From: Crotalaria pallida
Taxonomy: Eukaryota > Streptophyta > Magnoliopsida > Fabales > Fabaceae
DNA: 64,000 bases
Assembly: GCA_037953625.1 (NCBI GenBank)
Contig: CM075653.1
Location: 806,001-870,000 of the forward strand
Reading direction: 5' to 3'
Part shown: piece after piece, positions 22,244-33,300 of the stretch
Layout of the letters: each line of letters opens with the position of its first letter
How positions within the stretch are numbered: the first letter of the stretch is position 1
Notes under the pieces: generated by a model
Told to the model about the DNA's origin: nothing
What the model saw: only the letters and a program-made list of their open reading frames with translations
The model's database searches: none
Made by a program: the position numbers and the translations under genes

Positions 22244-25200
22244 CCCTCCCTGAGTAAACTGCCATTTTGGTTCTTGAAAGATGAGTTACAACAATTTAGC
22301 TTCAAAAGATTATTTACATCTTCTAGATTTGACTCAATTAAGTCCTAAATGTAAACCCAATTTTTGGAGTACTGAATTTTTTTCAAGATTGATGTACTTG
22401 TACACAATTGGTAATTGCTGCAAATATTCTTTGGAGAACTAAATTTGTTGCAATATGAAATTTTCAGGGGCCAAATAGGTAGTTTAATGTAAAAATTTAT
22501 TAAGCATATTTCACTTCCATATGATACATGAGTCAACATGACTGAGGAGCTCAACATTAAGACAATAAATTAGTAAATTACATAGAATTTAGAGTATGTT
22601 TGCAAAACAGATGCAATCACACAACCATTGTTGGGTTGTAAAAAATGTTCATTGAGAAGCTGGGGGTTGGGCATTAAGAATTGTTTTTTGAAATAAAATT
22701 ATATGCTAGCAAATGTTCTTTTCCAATTTTACCAATACCATCTTCGCCATTTGAGAGAGAGAGAGAGTAGCTGTTTTTGTAATTTAACAAGTCAATGCGA
22801 TTTTTTTAGACAATCCAAACAAAATAGAATATCTTCAATCACTTTTCAGCAAACATAAACAAAAACTGGATATATCATAATCAATTATCGAAAGAATTTA
22901 ATTTTCACAGCAGACTCAAACACATACCAAAGGTCAAGATGAGTGCTGTATAGGTATTGTTAATCAGGGACAGAACCAAAAAAAAATGAACAAGGGGGGA
23001 GATACACCTAGAAAATAAATAAATACATATATTATATGGATAATTTATATGGTGATAAACATGGGGAGGAGACAGCCAGCCACTTATTCCCAAGGCTAGT
23101 TTTGTCCCTGCTTTTGATGTTGAGCATATATCCAGATACTCTTCAATCACACATAAGCTAAAGGTCTGAAGATTCTAGTACCAAAGTCATAGACATGAAG
23201 GATCCAAACGCATCTTATGATTATAACACCAGTAGTACTTACGATAAATAAAGAAAATATGCAATAGCAATCAACAAATTGAAGGTGACCAAAGGGTTAA
23301 AACTGAAAAGTACCAAGTCTTTCTTTGAGAGCTTAAAAGGGACTCAACTGTCAAGGAAAAACTCTTCTAAAAGTTAAATCTATTAGGTGAAGGTTCAAGG
23401 TTGGTTTTATATCTCTAATACCCCCCACCCTAGGGGCTATCTCTATTCTCTACATTGTGCTTTAAAAGAATAGGAGTGGCAAGAATTGAATTCCTGACCA
23501 CCTGGTCATAGTCTCTGGTAGCATATCAAGATTCAACTCTCCTAAAATCTTTAGCTGCTAGATGAAAAGTTCAAGATTGGTTTTATATCTCTATCAGAGT
23601 GGATGAAAGAGTAAAACACAGTCAACACTGCCATCATAAACAAGCAAAAAACAAGCATGAAATAAAACTCTAACCTCAGACATATGCTGACCCAAGCTTC
23701 CTTCCAGGTGTCCACTTGTGTAATTAGCTTGACTTTCATCATTCAGAAAGTGGCTCCTGACTTTCCCATTGCTGATGGGAACCCTTCCCTCATTTTGCAT
23801 TGCATGAGCAACTCTTTTTGTAGCTTCTCGTAAGGCTTCGATTGCAACATCATAAGTTTCAGGAGATTTTGCTCCTTCATCAACAAATTTGAAAGCCTCA
23901 TGCCGGAGGGTGTTATATCTTACAGTATGAGATTCTAAATAGTAAGTATATACATCACAAGAATGTTCTTGTAATATAACATTGCTCTTGGCATTTCTTG
24001 TCCAACGTTTCAATATATAATGAGATGGGAGAGTAAGCACATTGGTTACTCGAAAGACTGCCAAAACATGTCTACAAAGAAGGCCAGAGAATTCAAACAT
24101 TTGGCAACTACAAGTAGCTTTCATCTGCAAAACATTGAATTTGACATGGTATGCTTTATGGTCCTCTCCAAATTTTGCTACATGATACGTAATGGCCTCC
24201 CCATCATCCTCAGCCTTAGATGCCATGAATGTTAGTGTCCCAATTAACTCCTCCTGAAACCTCGTGAAAATTTTTCTAGTATAAAGTTCAGATGCTTGCT
24301 TCTCCATTGGAGACGGGGTCCTCAAAACTGGCAAAGTGTTCATGGTGTCGTAATCTGCCCTCACCTCTTTCTCATTGCGACTTTCCAGTGCTTTCTCATA
24401 CAGCTTAAAGAACTGATTTAAATTGGTTGAAGCATTTACATACCCATCAAAGTATGAGTTCATGCTATCACTTCGCTGAGTGATGGACATTTCTGCAAAG
24501 AATGTATCCCGCAAGTAAACAGGTACCCACTGCCTGCAATCAGAATATATTGCCTGAAGCCATTCATGGTCCCTGAGATCATATCTATCGACAAGTATTG
24601 ACCAGCAAGACTCAAATTCCTCAATTGACTCAGTCAAGTTTACACATTTGTGAAATTCAGCTTCAAAATTTGGATGTTTGAGGAAAATGTGAGATAACTT
24701 CTCCTGGCATTTTTTAAAGATGTGCCACTTGCAGAAACGATGGCGGGTCTCGGGGAATACTTGTATTATGGCTGACCGAATTACAGAATCATGATCGGTT
24801 GTTATTGACACTGGAGGGTGTCCAGACATTGCCATGAGCCATGTCTTGAAAAGCCACACAAATGATGCTTCAGATTCATTTAATAGGAAAGCACAACCAA
24901 AGAGTACAGGTTGTCCATGATGGTTTACACCAGTAAAGGGAGCAAAGGGTAACCGATACCTGTTGGATCGGTAAGTAGTATCAAAAGTTACAGTATCACC
25001 AAAAAAAGTATAGTTCATCCGTGCCTTGGGATCAGCCCAGAAGACATTGTTCATAGATTGATCCTCGTCACCTTGCACAGCATAGAAGAAATTAGGGTTT
25101 TCAGCATGCAATTGTCTCAAATAATCAAGAACAAGTTGAACGTCCCCTTCTAAACTTCTCTGGCGATTATTCCTCATGTAATTCCTGCAGTCAACCTCTG

Positions 25201-25948
25201 TAAAGCCGACTTTGCTAATACCACCATACTCTTTAATGAGTGCAGACATAATTCTACGAGGACCCATTCCAGCAGCCTGTAAAGTATCAATGAGGGTCTT
25301 GGCAGCTCCAGATATTTGCCTGTGAGAGCGAAGGCAATGCACCTGATCAGGTGGAACGAGTTCATGATTATGTTCTCTGACAAACCCAGAGACAACCCAC
25401 TTGCCAGAATCTTGCATTTTGACAGACAAAGATGCTTTGCATCCGACTCGGGTAATGGTACGTGGGCGCTTGATCTCTCTATCCTTGGTGCGTTTCTCAT
25501 TCAAGTTGCGGAACCCTTCCTTTGCACAAACAAATTGCCTCTGGATGATAGCTCCATCTCGCCTGGAGCGACGGGATGAGCTGACACGAGTACTGAAGCC
25601 AACGCGACGTGCATAAGAATTATAAAAGGCCTTGGCAGCTTCCTCGGACTCGAATTCCATACCCTCATAAGGTTCAAGATCTAAGAGGTCCATCATCATG
25701 CCCTCAGCAACCGAATTCCATATTTCACCACCACCTCTGATACTGCTATCAGCCTCCGGAGGAGGATTGGGGTGTTCAACGTCCCCTCCTCCTCCTCCTC
25801 CTCCATCAACGTCAATATCCACATCAACATCAACGTCAACATCAACATCAACGTCAACATCAACATCAACGTCAACATCGTCGTATTCTTCTTCTCCTCC
25901 TCCTCCTCCTCCCAGCCCAATATCAAATTCTAAAACCTCGTTATCCAT
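20448..25948 (-). CDS. FRS5: FAR1-related sequence protein, FRS5-like
   Basis: Nuclear transcription factor of the FHY3/FAR1 family, domesticated from a Mutator-like transposase. Exons are 25948-23675 and 20621-20448, joined in phase 0 (donor GAG|GTTAGA, acceptor TGCAG|GATGAT), giving 815 residues. Arabidopsis FRS5 is about 790 as I recall. There is a Gly-rich and Asp-Val repeat N terminus (residues 23-48), a FAR1 zinc-binding domain (about 105-197, with C141, C170, H193 and H195), a MULE transposase-like core (about 315-410, DTTYRSNRYRL and TTDHD) and a SWIM finger (C613, C615, C625, H627). The second exon gives the coiled-coil-like C terminus (ELTNELDRANRKCNIYRSN), as in FRS5. Near-identical runs such as DGAIIQRQFVCAKEGFRN support the assignment. 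The ATG at 25948 is the first in frame. The 3.05-kb intron contains transposon fragments. Confidence 0.9.
21185..21342 (+). mobile_element. SINE copy in the FRS5 intron
   Basis: tRNA-like head with a B-box-like CAGTTCGATTCC (21243-21254). The body CAGGGATTAGTCTTC..GGGGATACTTGGGAAGCC ends in an A-rich tail and matches the body of the SINE at 18509-18698 (GGGATTAGTCTTC..GAGGGATACCCTTGG). No clean target duplication found. Confidence 0.6.
21365..22170. mobile_element. Inverted-repeat transposon (~0.8 kb) in the FRS5 intron
   Basis: The left arm GGGATCCACTTACTC..GAGCCATCCATTTAT (21366-21400) is repeated in reverse at 22168-22080 (ATAAATGGATGGCTC..GAGTAAGTGGATTCCC). The right arm carries an extra ~40 bp containing GATGTCACGTGCC. 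The 600-bp centre has no recognised gene. The class is unassigned because no target duplication is clear. Confidence 0.65.
22168..22250. repeat. (CT)n/(TA)n microsatellite
   Basis: CCCTCTCC repeats run into (CT) then about 18 TA units and CCCTCCCTCCC, directly beside the inverted-repeat element and within the FRS5 intron. Confidence 0.95.
25800..25885 (-). repeat. Asp-Val-coding hexamer repeat in FRS5
   Basis: Imperfect GATGTTGACGTT-type hexamers encode about twelve Asp-Val pairs (residues 23-48), flanked on both sides by Gly runs coded by GGA repeats. Codons vary, so the peptide rather than the DNA is the most regular level. Confidence 0.9.
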
Positions 25949-26500
25949 GAATTGAATTGAATTGAATTGTATGATTCAACTAACTAAATATCAAGATCGG
26001 AATGGGAATTCATAAAACAAAAGAGGAAAGAACTAACCGTCGAGTCGAGGAGTCACTCACAGGTGACAGCTATCAGTATCACACTATCACTAATGAAGAT
26101 GAATGTTTAGTAAGTGACCCGAGGGAGGGAGAACAAACAAGGGCACACCTTCTTCATTTTCATTTTCATTTTCATTTTCACAACTCCACCACCTCCTACC
26201 CTCATTTTCAATGTTTCTTTCGTTTTCTAAATTAAATCATTTGTGAAATCTATTTTGTTTTTAAGAATAGTGGTTAATTACCAAGAAATTAATAATACTA
26301 TATATATATATAGTTACATATTTTTATCTATAACGTTTTTTTTTCGAAACCAGATGGTATCTAGACATAAGAATTGTTGTTTAATTAGGATTCGAGCCTT
26401 TAATCCTAAAGTCCCTAAGCGCACAACCAGTTGTCACTAAGTCAATCCACTTGAATACCTTAATTACATTTTTTATCATTAACTTGTTTAAACTTTTATT
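25949..26500 (-). promoter_or_regulatory. Upstream region of the FRS5-like gene
   Basis: Contains a CATTTT hexamer repeat (about 26153-26180) 200 bp before the start codon, probably in the 5' UTR or core promoter. At 26340-26440 a stretch with a B-box-like GGCTCGAATCC on the minus strand and an adjoining oligo-T may be a worn SINE. No TATA box can be assigned with confidence. Confidence 0.4.
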
Positions 26501-27227
26501 TTGATCTTTTATATTTTTATTAATATTAGCGGTGCTTTGTTTTTTAAAAGAAAAATTATATTTGATGATACATGATGAAATAGAGCATAGCGAAATAAAA
26601 TATACTTAAATTTTATTGTTTGGATTGTTTTAATTAAAAAAGAATGTAATGATGCAAAGTAGAATTTCATCCAATTCCGTTCAAAATATCTTTCTTCGGT
26701 TCAACAAAAAAAAATATTATTCTTCTTTTTTTCACCTAATTTGGAGTATACATGATGAAATCGATTCAATTACACTCCATCACAAAATATAATAATATAA
26801 TATCATTCTATTTTATTCCACCCGAATATCTTGTCCTATCTCACTTCACTTCATTCAACATTGTATATCCACACATATGAATTTTATTACTAATTTTTAT
26901 ATGTTTTTATCGGAATTCATTAGAATTTTTTATTTGTTTTATCAGAATGTAGAATCTCTATCTTGTGATATAATACATCCTAAATACTTAAAAAATCATA
27001 CTCAAAATGAAACTTTTTGCTAAAAGTAAATGATCAAAATGAAACTTTTAAAAGAATAAAGCACAAAATAAATCAAAAAAAGATTTAAAAAAATCAAAAT
27101 ACATCTCCTTTTTAAAAAAAATATAATCATAATAGTTTAAAAAATAATGAAGAATCAAAATGTATTTTCGAAATAATATTAAAAAAAATAAAAGTGTAAT
27201 TAAGTCTTATTTATATATTAACTATAG

Positions 27228-27672
27228 AGTAAATAGTTAATTAGGTTCCTCGTAGATACATCGAATATCAACTAATCCTAAAAAAATTTCCACCAAATAT
27301 ACCCCAAAGATTAAAAGGGCATCAACTTAGTCTCTTTGTTATGAATTTCCTCAAATGTCAAATGGCGTTTTCTCATTTATTATCTGATCTACGCACAGAA
27401 CCACCGTATCAACCCTCACAAGTACTTTTAAATGTCAGATATATCCAACAATTAAAATTGCATTAGAGGAATGACACAGTGATTCAACGTGTAGATGAGG
27501 TAGGATCAATAACCAATGAGGAAGCATCATGTAACACTTGATGTAAATCATAATGGAAGGACTAGTGTAATACCCTTTTAATCTTTGAGGGGTATATTTG
27601 GTAGGGGAAAAATCTTGAGAACTAAATAAATATCGAGTATATCTTTGAAAGACCTGATTGACTATTAGCTTT
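27228..27672. mobile_element. MITE with long inverted arms (~440 bp)
   Basis: The left arm AAATAGTTAATTAGG..CCACCAAATATACCCCAAAG is inverted at the right end (CTTTGAGGGGTATATTTGG..CCTGATTGACTATT). Arms are about 100 bp and roughly 80% alike. The centre is non-coding. Left part of the FRS5/BIG intergenic space. Confidence 0.7.
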
Positions 27673-27690
27673 TAAATATATTTTAAGATG

Positions 27691-28088
27691 GACTTATTTA
27701 TGTCTTTAATCCCTAAAAGTTGAGATGTTTTGGTTTTGCTCCCGAGAAGTTTTTTTTTTTTTTTACCATGACTAATCCTTAATTGTTTTGAAAATTTGGT
27801 TTTAGTTCGTATTGTTAGAACAAATCTGTTAACGGCTGATGTGACTAACGAAACTCTACATCAGCATACACGTCTGCAATTATTGGGTGTCATCGATAGG
27901 ATGACATGTATACTGATGCGAAGTTCCATTAGTCTAATAAGCAGTTAACGGATTTTTGCTAACAACATGGACTAAAACCAAAATTAAAAAAACAATTAAA
28001 GATGAGTCATGGTAAAAAAATTAAAAAAAAAAAAAACCAACTTACAGGAACAATCCCAATTTTCAAGGACTAAAGACATAAATAATCC
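27691..28088. mobile_element. GGCTTATTTA-type MITE, copy A (398 bp)
   Basis: Arms GACTTATTTATGTCTTTAAT and inverse ATAAATAATCCC..; the interior has TTGAAAATTTGGTTTTAG and its inverse. Flanked by TTTAAGATG and CTTAAGATG, a 9-bp target duplication with one mismatch. Same family as the elements at 44413-44932 and 55363-55852. Confidence 0.85.
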
Positions 28089-28180
28089 CTTAAGATGTTA
28101 TCATGCGTTTTTATTTAAGGTTTGAGGTTTTAAAAATCTAATTTGACTTAATTGGAAATTTAAATTTCTCTTTTGTAATA

Positions 28181-28415
28181 CTCCCTCATGTCCTATTTAT
28201 AATACTTTTTTTGGGCTTTTCACTCCACCAAGGAAAGTGGTTAAATTTGTTAGTGACATTGGAAATTTGAAAATTTGATATACTTTTTCAAAACTACTCC
28301 TATAATTATTATTAGAACTCTAAAAAGTGTTGACTTAATAGGGGTGTTTGTGGAAAGAAGCAATTAAATGCTAATGAAAATTGAAATATGGTCTTATAAA
28401 TAGAACCAGAGGAAG
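28181..28415. mobile_element. Mariner/Stowaway-type MITE (235 bp)
   Basis: Starts CTCCCTCATGTCC and ends GAACCAGAGGAAG between TA dinucleotides (28179-28180 and 28416-28417), the usual target of Tc1/mariner elements. Confidence 0.7.
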
Positions 28416-28687
28416 TACATGCTAATTTTAATTCTAATATATACTCCCTTCGGTCTTGTATATAAGCCATTTTTGAAGACTTTTCTTTGGTCCTTAATAT
28501 AAGTCTTTTTTCCAACTTTCAATGACATTAATTGCTTCTTTTTCATAAACATTCATATTTACTCAACACTTTTTAGATTCTCAATAATAATCATAGAAAT
28601 ATTTTTGAAAAAGTATACCAAATATTTACATTTTCAATACCACTAACAATATTAACCAAGGGGTGTAAAAATTAAGTTTCTTAAAGA

Positions 28688-29933
28688 GTGGAAATTTGAG
28701 GCAGTTATGCCTTATTCGGTTGTTGTATGGTTTGACATGTGGATGGATACTATCAAAGCAGGAACTCAAGCTAAGTTGTGGTGGTCTAATTTTTACCCAA
28801 TCATTTGGGCGGTATGGTTCAACAGAAATAAAAAGATTTTCGAAGATAAAGAGATTAACTGAGAGGAAATAACATACTTGACAAAGGTAAGGATTGGTTT
28901 CTGGATGCAAGGCTGGATGGAAGGGTGTCCCTATGGTCCAAACGATATCCTAAACAACATTGATGGTGTTAGATTGTGGAATGCAAGAAAGGAGCGCAGG
29001 CCAACAATCTCATGGAGTTCTCCACCATTGGGCAGTTTAAAATGGAACGTTGACGGTTCAGCAAAAGGGAAACCGGGGAAAGCTGGAATTGGAGGAATTC
29101 AAAGCGACCATTCTGGGAAAATTCTTTGCCAATTTTTTGCATCCGTAGGTATCAAAGAATCAAACACCGCGGAATTTTTAGCCATTCTGTTTGCGCTTGA
29201 TGTCTCTATGCAGTATAATTGGCTCTTGGAATATGATCTAATTATTGAGTCTGATTCAAAAATAGCCTTAGCATGGGTGCGAAACAAAGAGGAATGCCCA
29301 TGGGAGTTGCGGTTCTTGGCAAACAAAATGCAGAATTTAATAAAGGCTCTAAGACGAATAATTTTTTCACACAGGTGTCGTGAAGCAAATAATCTAGCTG
29401 ACGCTTTGGCTAAACAAGGATGTGAAATGGAGGGGAGATGGATCAGATGGGAGTAAAAATAAATCAATATACACTTTTCTGTTGTGCCTTTCCTTTTGCA
29501 GGAGTTATGTACAGGTTATTTTGCCATACTGCTATGCTTTACTCTAGGTGTGATGCTGCAGGCTATTGAAGAATCAGTACAAGTGGTTGTTGTGTTTGGA
29601 AAATAGGAGTTTTAGGTGTTTGTTTTGTTTTGATAACCGTTGAATACTGTTCTGTTCTGAGGAAATGATGTTTGAAAACTTTTTGTATCTGATAGGTTAG
29701 ATGATAAGGGTTTGCTACAGGTAGTAAAGGGTGGAACTATGACACTATTTTGGGTGTTCTATTTGTTTGCAATACTGAGGTGTTTGAAAGGTATTATGGT
29801 TGTATTGTTGTCCACCTTTCTGCACATGATTTTGATTCCTCTATCAAACCCTTCATAGAAGGTTGTGATAGTGGGATCTATGATGCTGGGGTGGATCTTT
29901 ATTTCAATAAAATTTATTATTTTATCAAAAAAA
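28688..29933 (+). mobile_element. 5'-truncated LINE with 14-bp target duplications
   Basis: About 1.25 kb of non-LTR retrotransposon 3' end, flanked by perfect AAGTTTCTTAAAGA repeats (28674-28687 and 29934-29947) and ending in an A-rich tail. It holds an RNase H-like frame and about 470 bp of 3' UTR. Confidence 0.88.
28878..29456 (+). pseudogene. LINE RNase H-like domain fragment
   Basis: The 192-codon open frame is the C terminus of a LINE ORF2. It has an RNase H (RVT_3-type) domain: WNVDGSAKG, NTAEFLAILFALD, ESDSKIALAWV and REANNLADALAKQG with the D, E, D and D in place. The frame continues upstream (VVVWFDMWMDTIKAG..) past an in-frame stop near 28860, so the parent protein is truncated and broken. 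The start shown is only the frame limit. Confidence 0.85.
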
Positions 29934-30366
29934 AAGTTTCTTAAAGAATATAAAAATTAATCAAAGGGACTTATAATAAGAACCAGAAGGAGTGTATAAA
30001 AGCAATCACTCTAAACTCTAAATCTTTGACTACATTATGGCACATACATCAAGAATAAATAACACTTCCTTCCATCACTTTTTCAAATTCATTTTCTTAG
30101 ATGTTTTAGAACTTTCTCCATTTACAAACAGAAACCTACCCCTTCTTTCCGAATTCCTCAACCCAAAAATACTCCATCAACGGACAAATTTACAGGAAGA
30201 GCATCAAATAAATTTATCATTTACATCTTGGCACACACAATTTTTTTTTTTAAAAAAAAACAAAAATAAGTGTATGCTATGGCTCGTGCTTCAGCTTATA
30301 AAGAAATTGCTGACCGATATTCAGTGACGTCTCTAATACAAAAAAAATTATGCCACAACTAAAAAC

Positions 30367-33300
30367 TCATTCCATTAAAATTGGACCTATAGATGAACGA
30401 AACATATCACTCAATGCAAGTTGAACTTCTCCAGAGGTATGTTCACTCCTCACGAGATCTACCAGTAAGTGAAAGAACCTTGGAATATACCTCCTGAATG
30501 AATCCTTCTTCAAACCACCCAACCCTTGCAACGCTGAGATTACTAGAGATGTCCTAGCAGCTATTTCCTCCTTCTTTGCAGAGCTCAGAGGAAGTTTGCG
30601 ACATGCCACTGGCCCAGTATCTGACTTGTGAGAAGGGTATAAAGAACCAGCACAATTTAGGTATATGTCCAATACATTTTCACACACTGCAACAAACTCT
30701 GGTTCTATCTCTATCTCATCATACACAAAACGGTCATGCACAAGTAAATTTTGGAGAAAGTTGAGGTGACTCTGGAAGGACTCATTTTCAAAATGAACCA
30801 TAGGCGGGCCAGATAGTTCCAGGATGGAGCAAGCTTTCTGCAACTTCTTCAGCAGGATGGACTCACTGTTCAGCTGGCGAGCATGCAAAGCAATAGATGA
30901 ATATAATTCAATGAGGACTTTGATGTTGGCTGCTGAAAAGGACTGCTGGTGCATTTTATACAGGTCAGTTGCAACCTGCAATCAAGAACAATTCATTAAG
31001 ACATGGGAAAGAACAAACAACAAACAACAAAGAAATGGTAGATATCCTTTTAAAAAGACTGCTAAACCAAATAGAAGCCTATCACTTAATCTTATCCCCA
31101 ATCAGCTTCTGATCTAAAAGGATCACCATAGTTATGCAAGCATTACTCTCCAACCTAATGCACCCAAAGTCCCAAGTGCAGAAATATTGCAAATTGCCCC
31201 AAAAAACTAGCTAGTCATAAATTGTTCCAAGGATCTGTGGCACACCCAACATTTTCCGAACATTAAAAAACTCTTCTAAAAGAGCTTGTTTGTAAAGTGA
31301 GCAAGTAAAGAGCAACCTAGTGTCTGGACCTATGTTGCATGAATACGAATACAGTACCCGGTAAGAATACAGGTACGGGATATGGCATTTTTTAAAAATA
31401 CAAGGTACGGGTAACGGGAATATAAATTTCAAAAAGATAAACAAATATTCTTTAAGGTACAGAGGATCAATCTCAGCCCTGGCAGTGGCAGAGGATGTGA
31501 GAGTCAGGGATGAGAAGTTGAGACCCAAAACCAACTTAGATGTGAGGATGAGAGATTGTGACTCAAATTCAATATTATGGTGTGGCTACGTAAGAAAAAA
31601 AGGTTAAAATAAGCCTTTTCTCTCAAAAAAGGCCAAACAGAATTACTTTCGGAAACAACTATAGAACAATTTAAAATAGCCTTACACGGCCTAAGAAACT
31701 GCAAAATTTCATTGGTATTAAGCACTGCAATCATACAAGACCTAGGAGGGAACTTTGGACTTACAAAGAGATTCATCATCATTGAACAAAGCTCTATTCA
31801 GGAAATAAGTTAGAAGTTCGAAAAAATATTTTGCATGGAAACACCTTAAAAGGATGAACAGACCAAAGCCTTTTATTTGGACTATAGGACAAAACAATGG
31901 AGTCAAGGAGACCTACAAGAGACTGCAATTCAGAGTTTAATCATGTTAAAAGGACCCAAAAAAAAAAGTGGATATCCCATGAAAAAAGAAGTTCTGAACA
32001 TTAAATAGTGGACAGGAGAATTGTGTAAGGAATAAAAGATGAGTTGTCATTCCATGTATTCTTTACCAAACCACACTTCGTTATAGCCTGATTCTGTAGG
32101 GAATTGGTTGCTCAAAGGAAGCCTTATATCCATTTTCCAGCCAAAGAAATATTTTTGGAAACCCCATTACCGAAAACAAAGCATCTCTAGGCTGATATAA
32201 GGTGGCCTCCAAACAAAAGAAATGATCCTTCTTTTGCTTAAGAGGAGATAAATGATAGCAGAACTTGGTAAGACAAAATTGTACAAGAGTGGCACAACAA
32301 CTCAAAAAAAGAACCTTCTACCCGTGCGCATAAACATCTTTTGAACCACATTATCTCAAAAGGAGACAGCCAGATTTTATCTGCCGAGAAAAACACCCAA
32401 ATATGTGATAGGCTACTGCAAAATCTTGTGATTATGCTCTTTTTAGGTAATTAAGAGTGTCATGCTCCAAAGTTATGCCATCCAAACCACTCTAAAAACT
32501 TAAATTTTAGGGATGAGAGACAATGTAAAAATCTATGAAGGAGAGAAAGGGTATTGCAGAAAACTCCTTTTATCCTTTCTGATAAAGAAAAGAGACCACA
32601 ACTTCCTCTGAGCCTATCCCTAAACCTTCAACAATTCTATCAACTATTGTGGAAATAATCTAACAAAGAACATTCACAACTAAAGCAAACAAAAGGAGGA
32701 TATAGTGTCTGCCTTGTCTAATTTACCTCTGAGGCTCTGACCTGAAAGCCAAAACTTAAGGTTTTCTTATCCCAAACAAAAGGAAAGTAGTAACTAAAGG
32801 GCAGCCTAAAATCATCTCCTTAACCTAGAGCTAAAAATTCAATTTAAAAACTAAACCATGGACCGGTCGCTTTTACTTATCCATGCTCCAAAAAGAAAAT
32901 TATTATACCATTGATATAATGTAAAATGATAATTTGCAGCAATCATGATGACCCTCGTTGAAAAAGGGAGAGAATCAATGGGGTACAACGAAACCTGTTT
33001 TGTGGGCCACTTTTTTTCATGGTTATTTTTTTTGGTGTTAACCAAGGGTATCCCCCTAAACTATGGGCAAGGAACTAATCCCTTTCATTGGTTGATTGAT
33101 ATATGTATTTGCTAATTAAATTAAGAAATCATAATCTTTTACCAATCAAAAAAAGTTGCGCATAGTTGTGGCACACAAAGTGGGACAGCAGATGTTTTCC
33201 CGAAAAAGACGGCTCGGCTTAGTTCCTATGAAAGCTAGATGAAAGAAGCCAGCAGACTTTATACCAAACCCAAAAGAAAAAAGAGAGAAATGGAAATGAA

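Larger units (their letters stand above)
28444..29994. mobile_element. Mariner-type MITE split by a LINE
   Basis: Left end CTCCCTTCGGTCTTG after TA; right end AACCAGAAGGAGTG before TA. Removing the inserted LINE leaves an element of about 300 bp, close in sequence to its neighbour at 28181-28415. Confidence 0.7.

Noticed and set aside
23594..25948. FRS5-like gene read as an active Mutator transposon because of its MULE transposase core
   Set aside because: It has the FAR1 domain, SWIM finger and conserved C-terminal exon of host FAR1-family proteins, and no terminal inverted repeats around it.
25698..25955. Plus-strand Ser/Thr/Pro-rich frame opposite the FRS5 N terminus
   Set aside because: Mirror of the GAT/GTT and GGA repeats on the coding strand.
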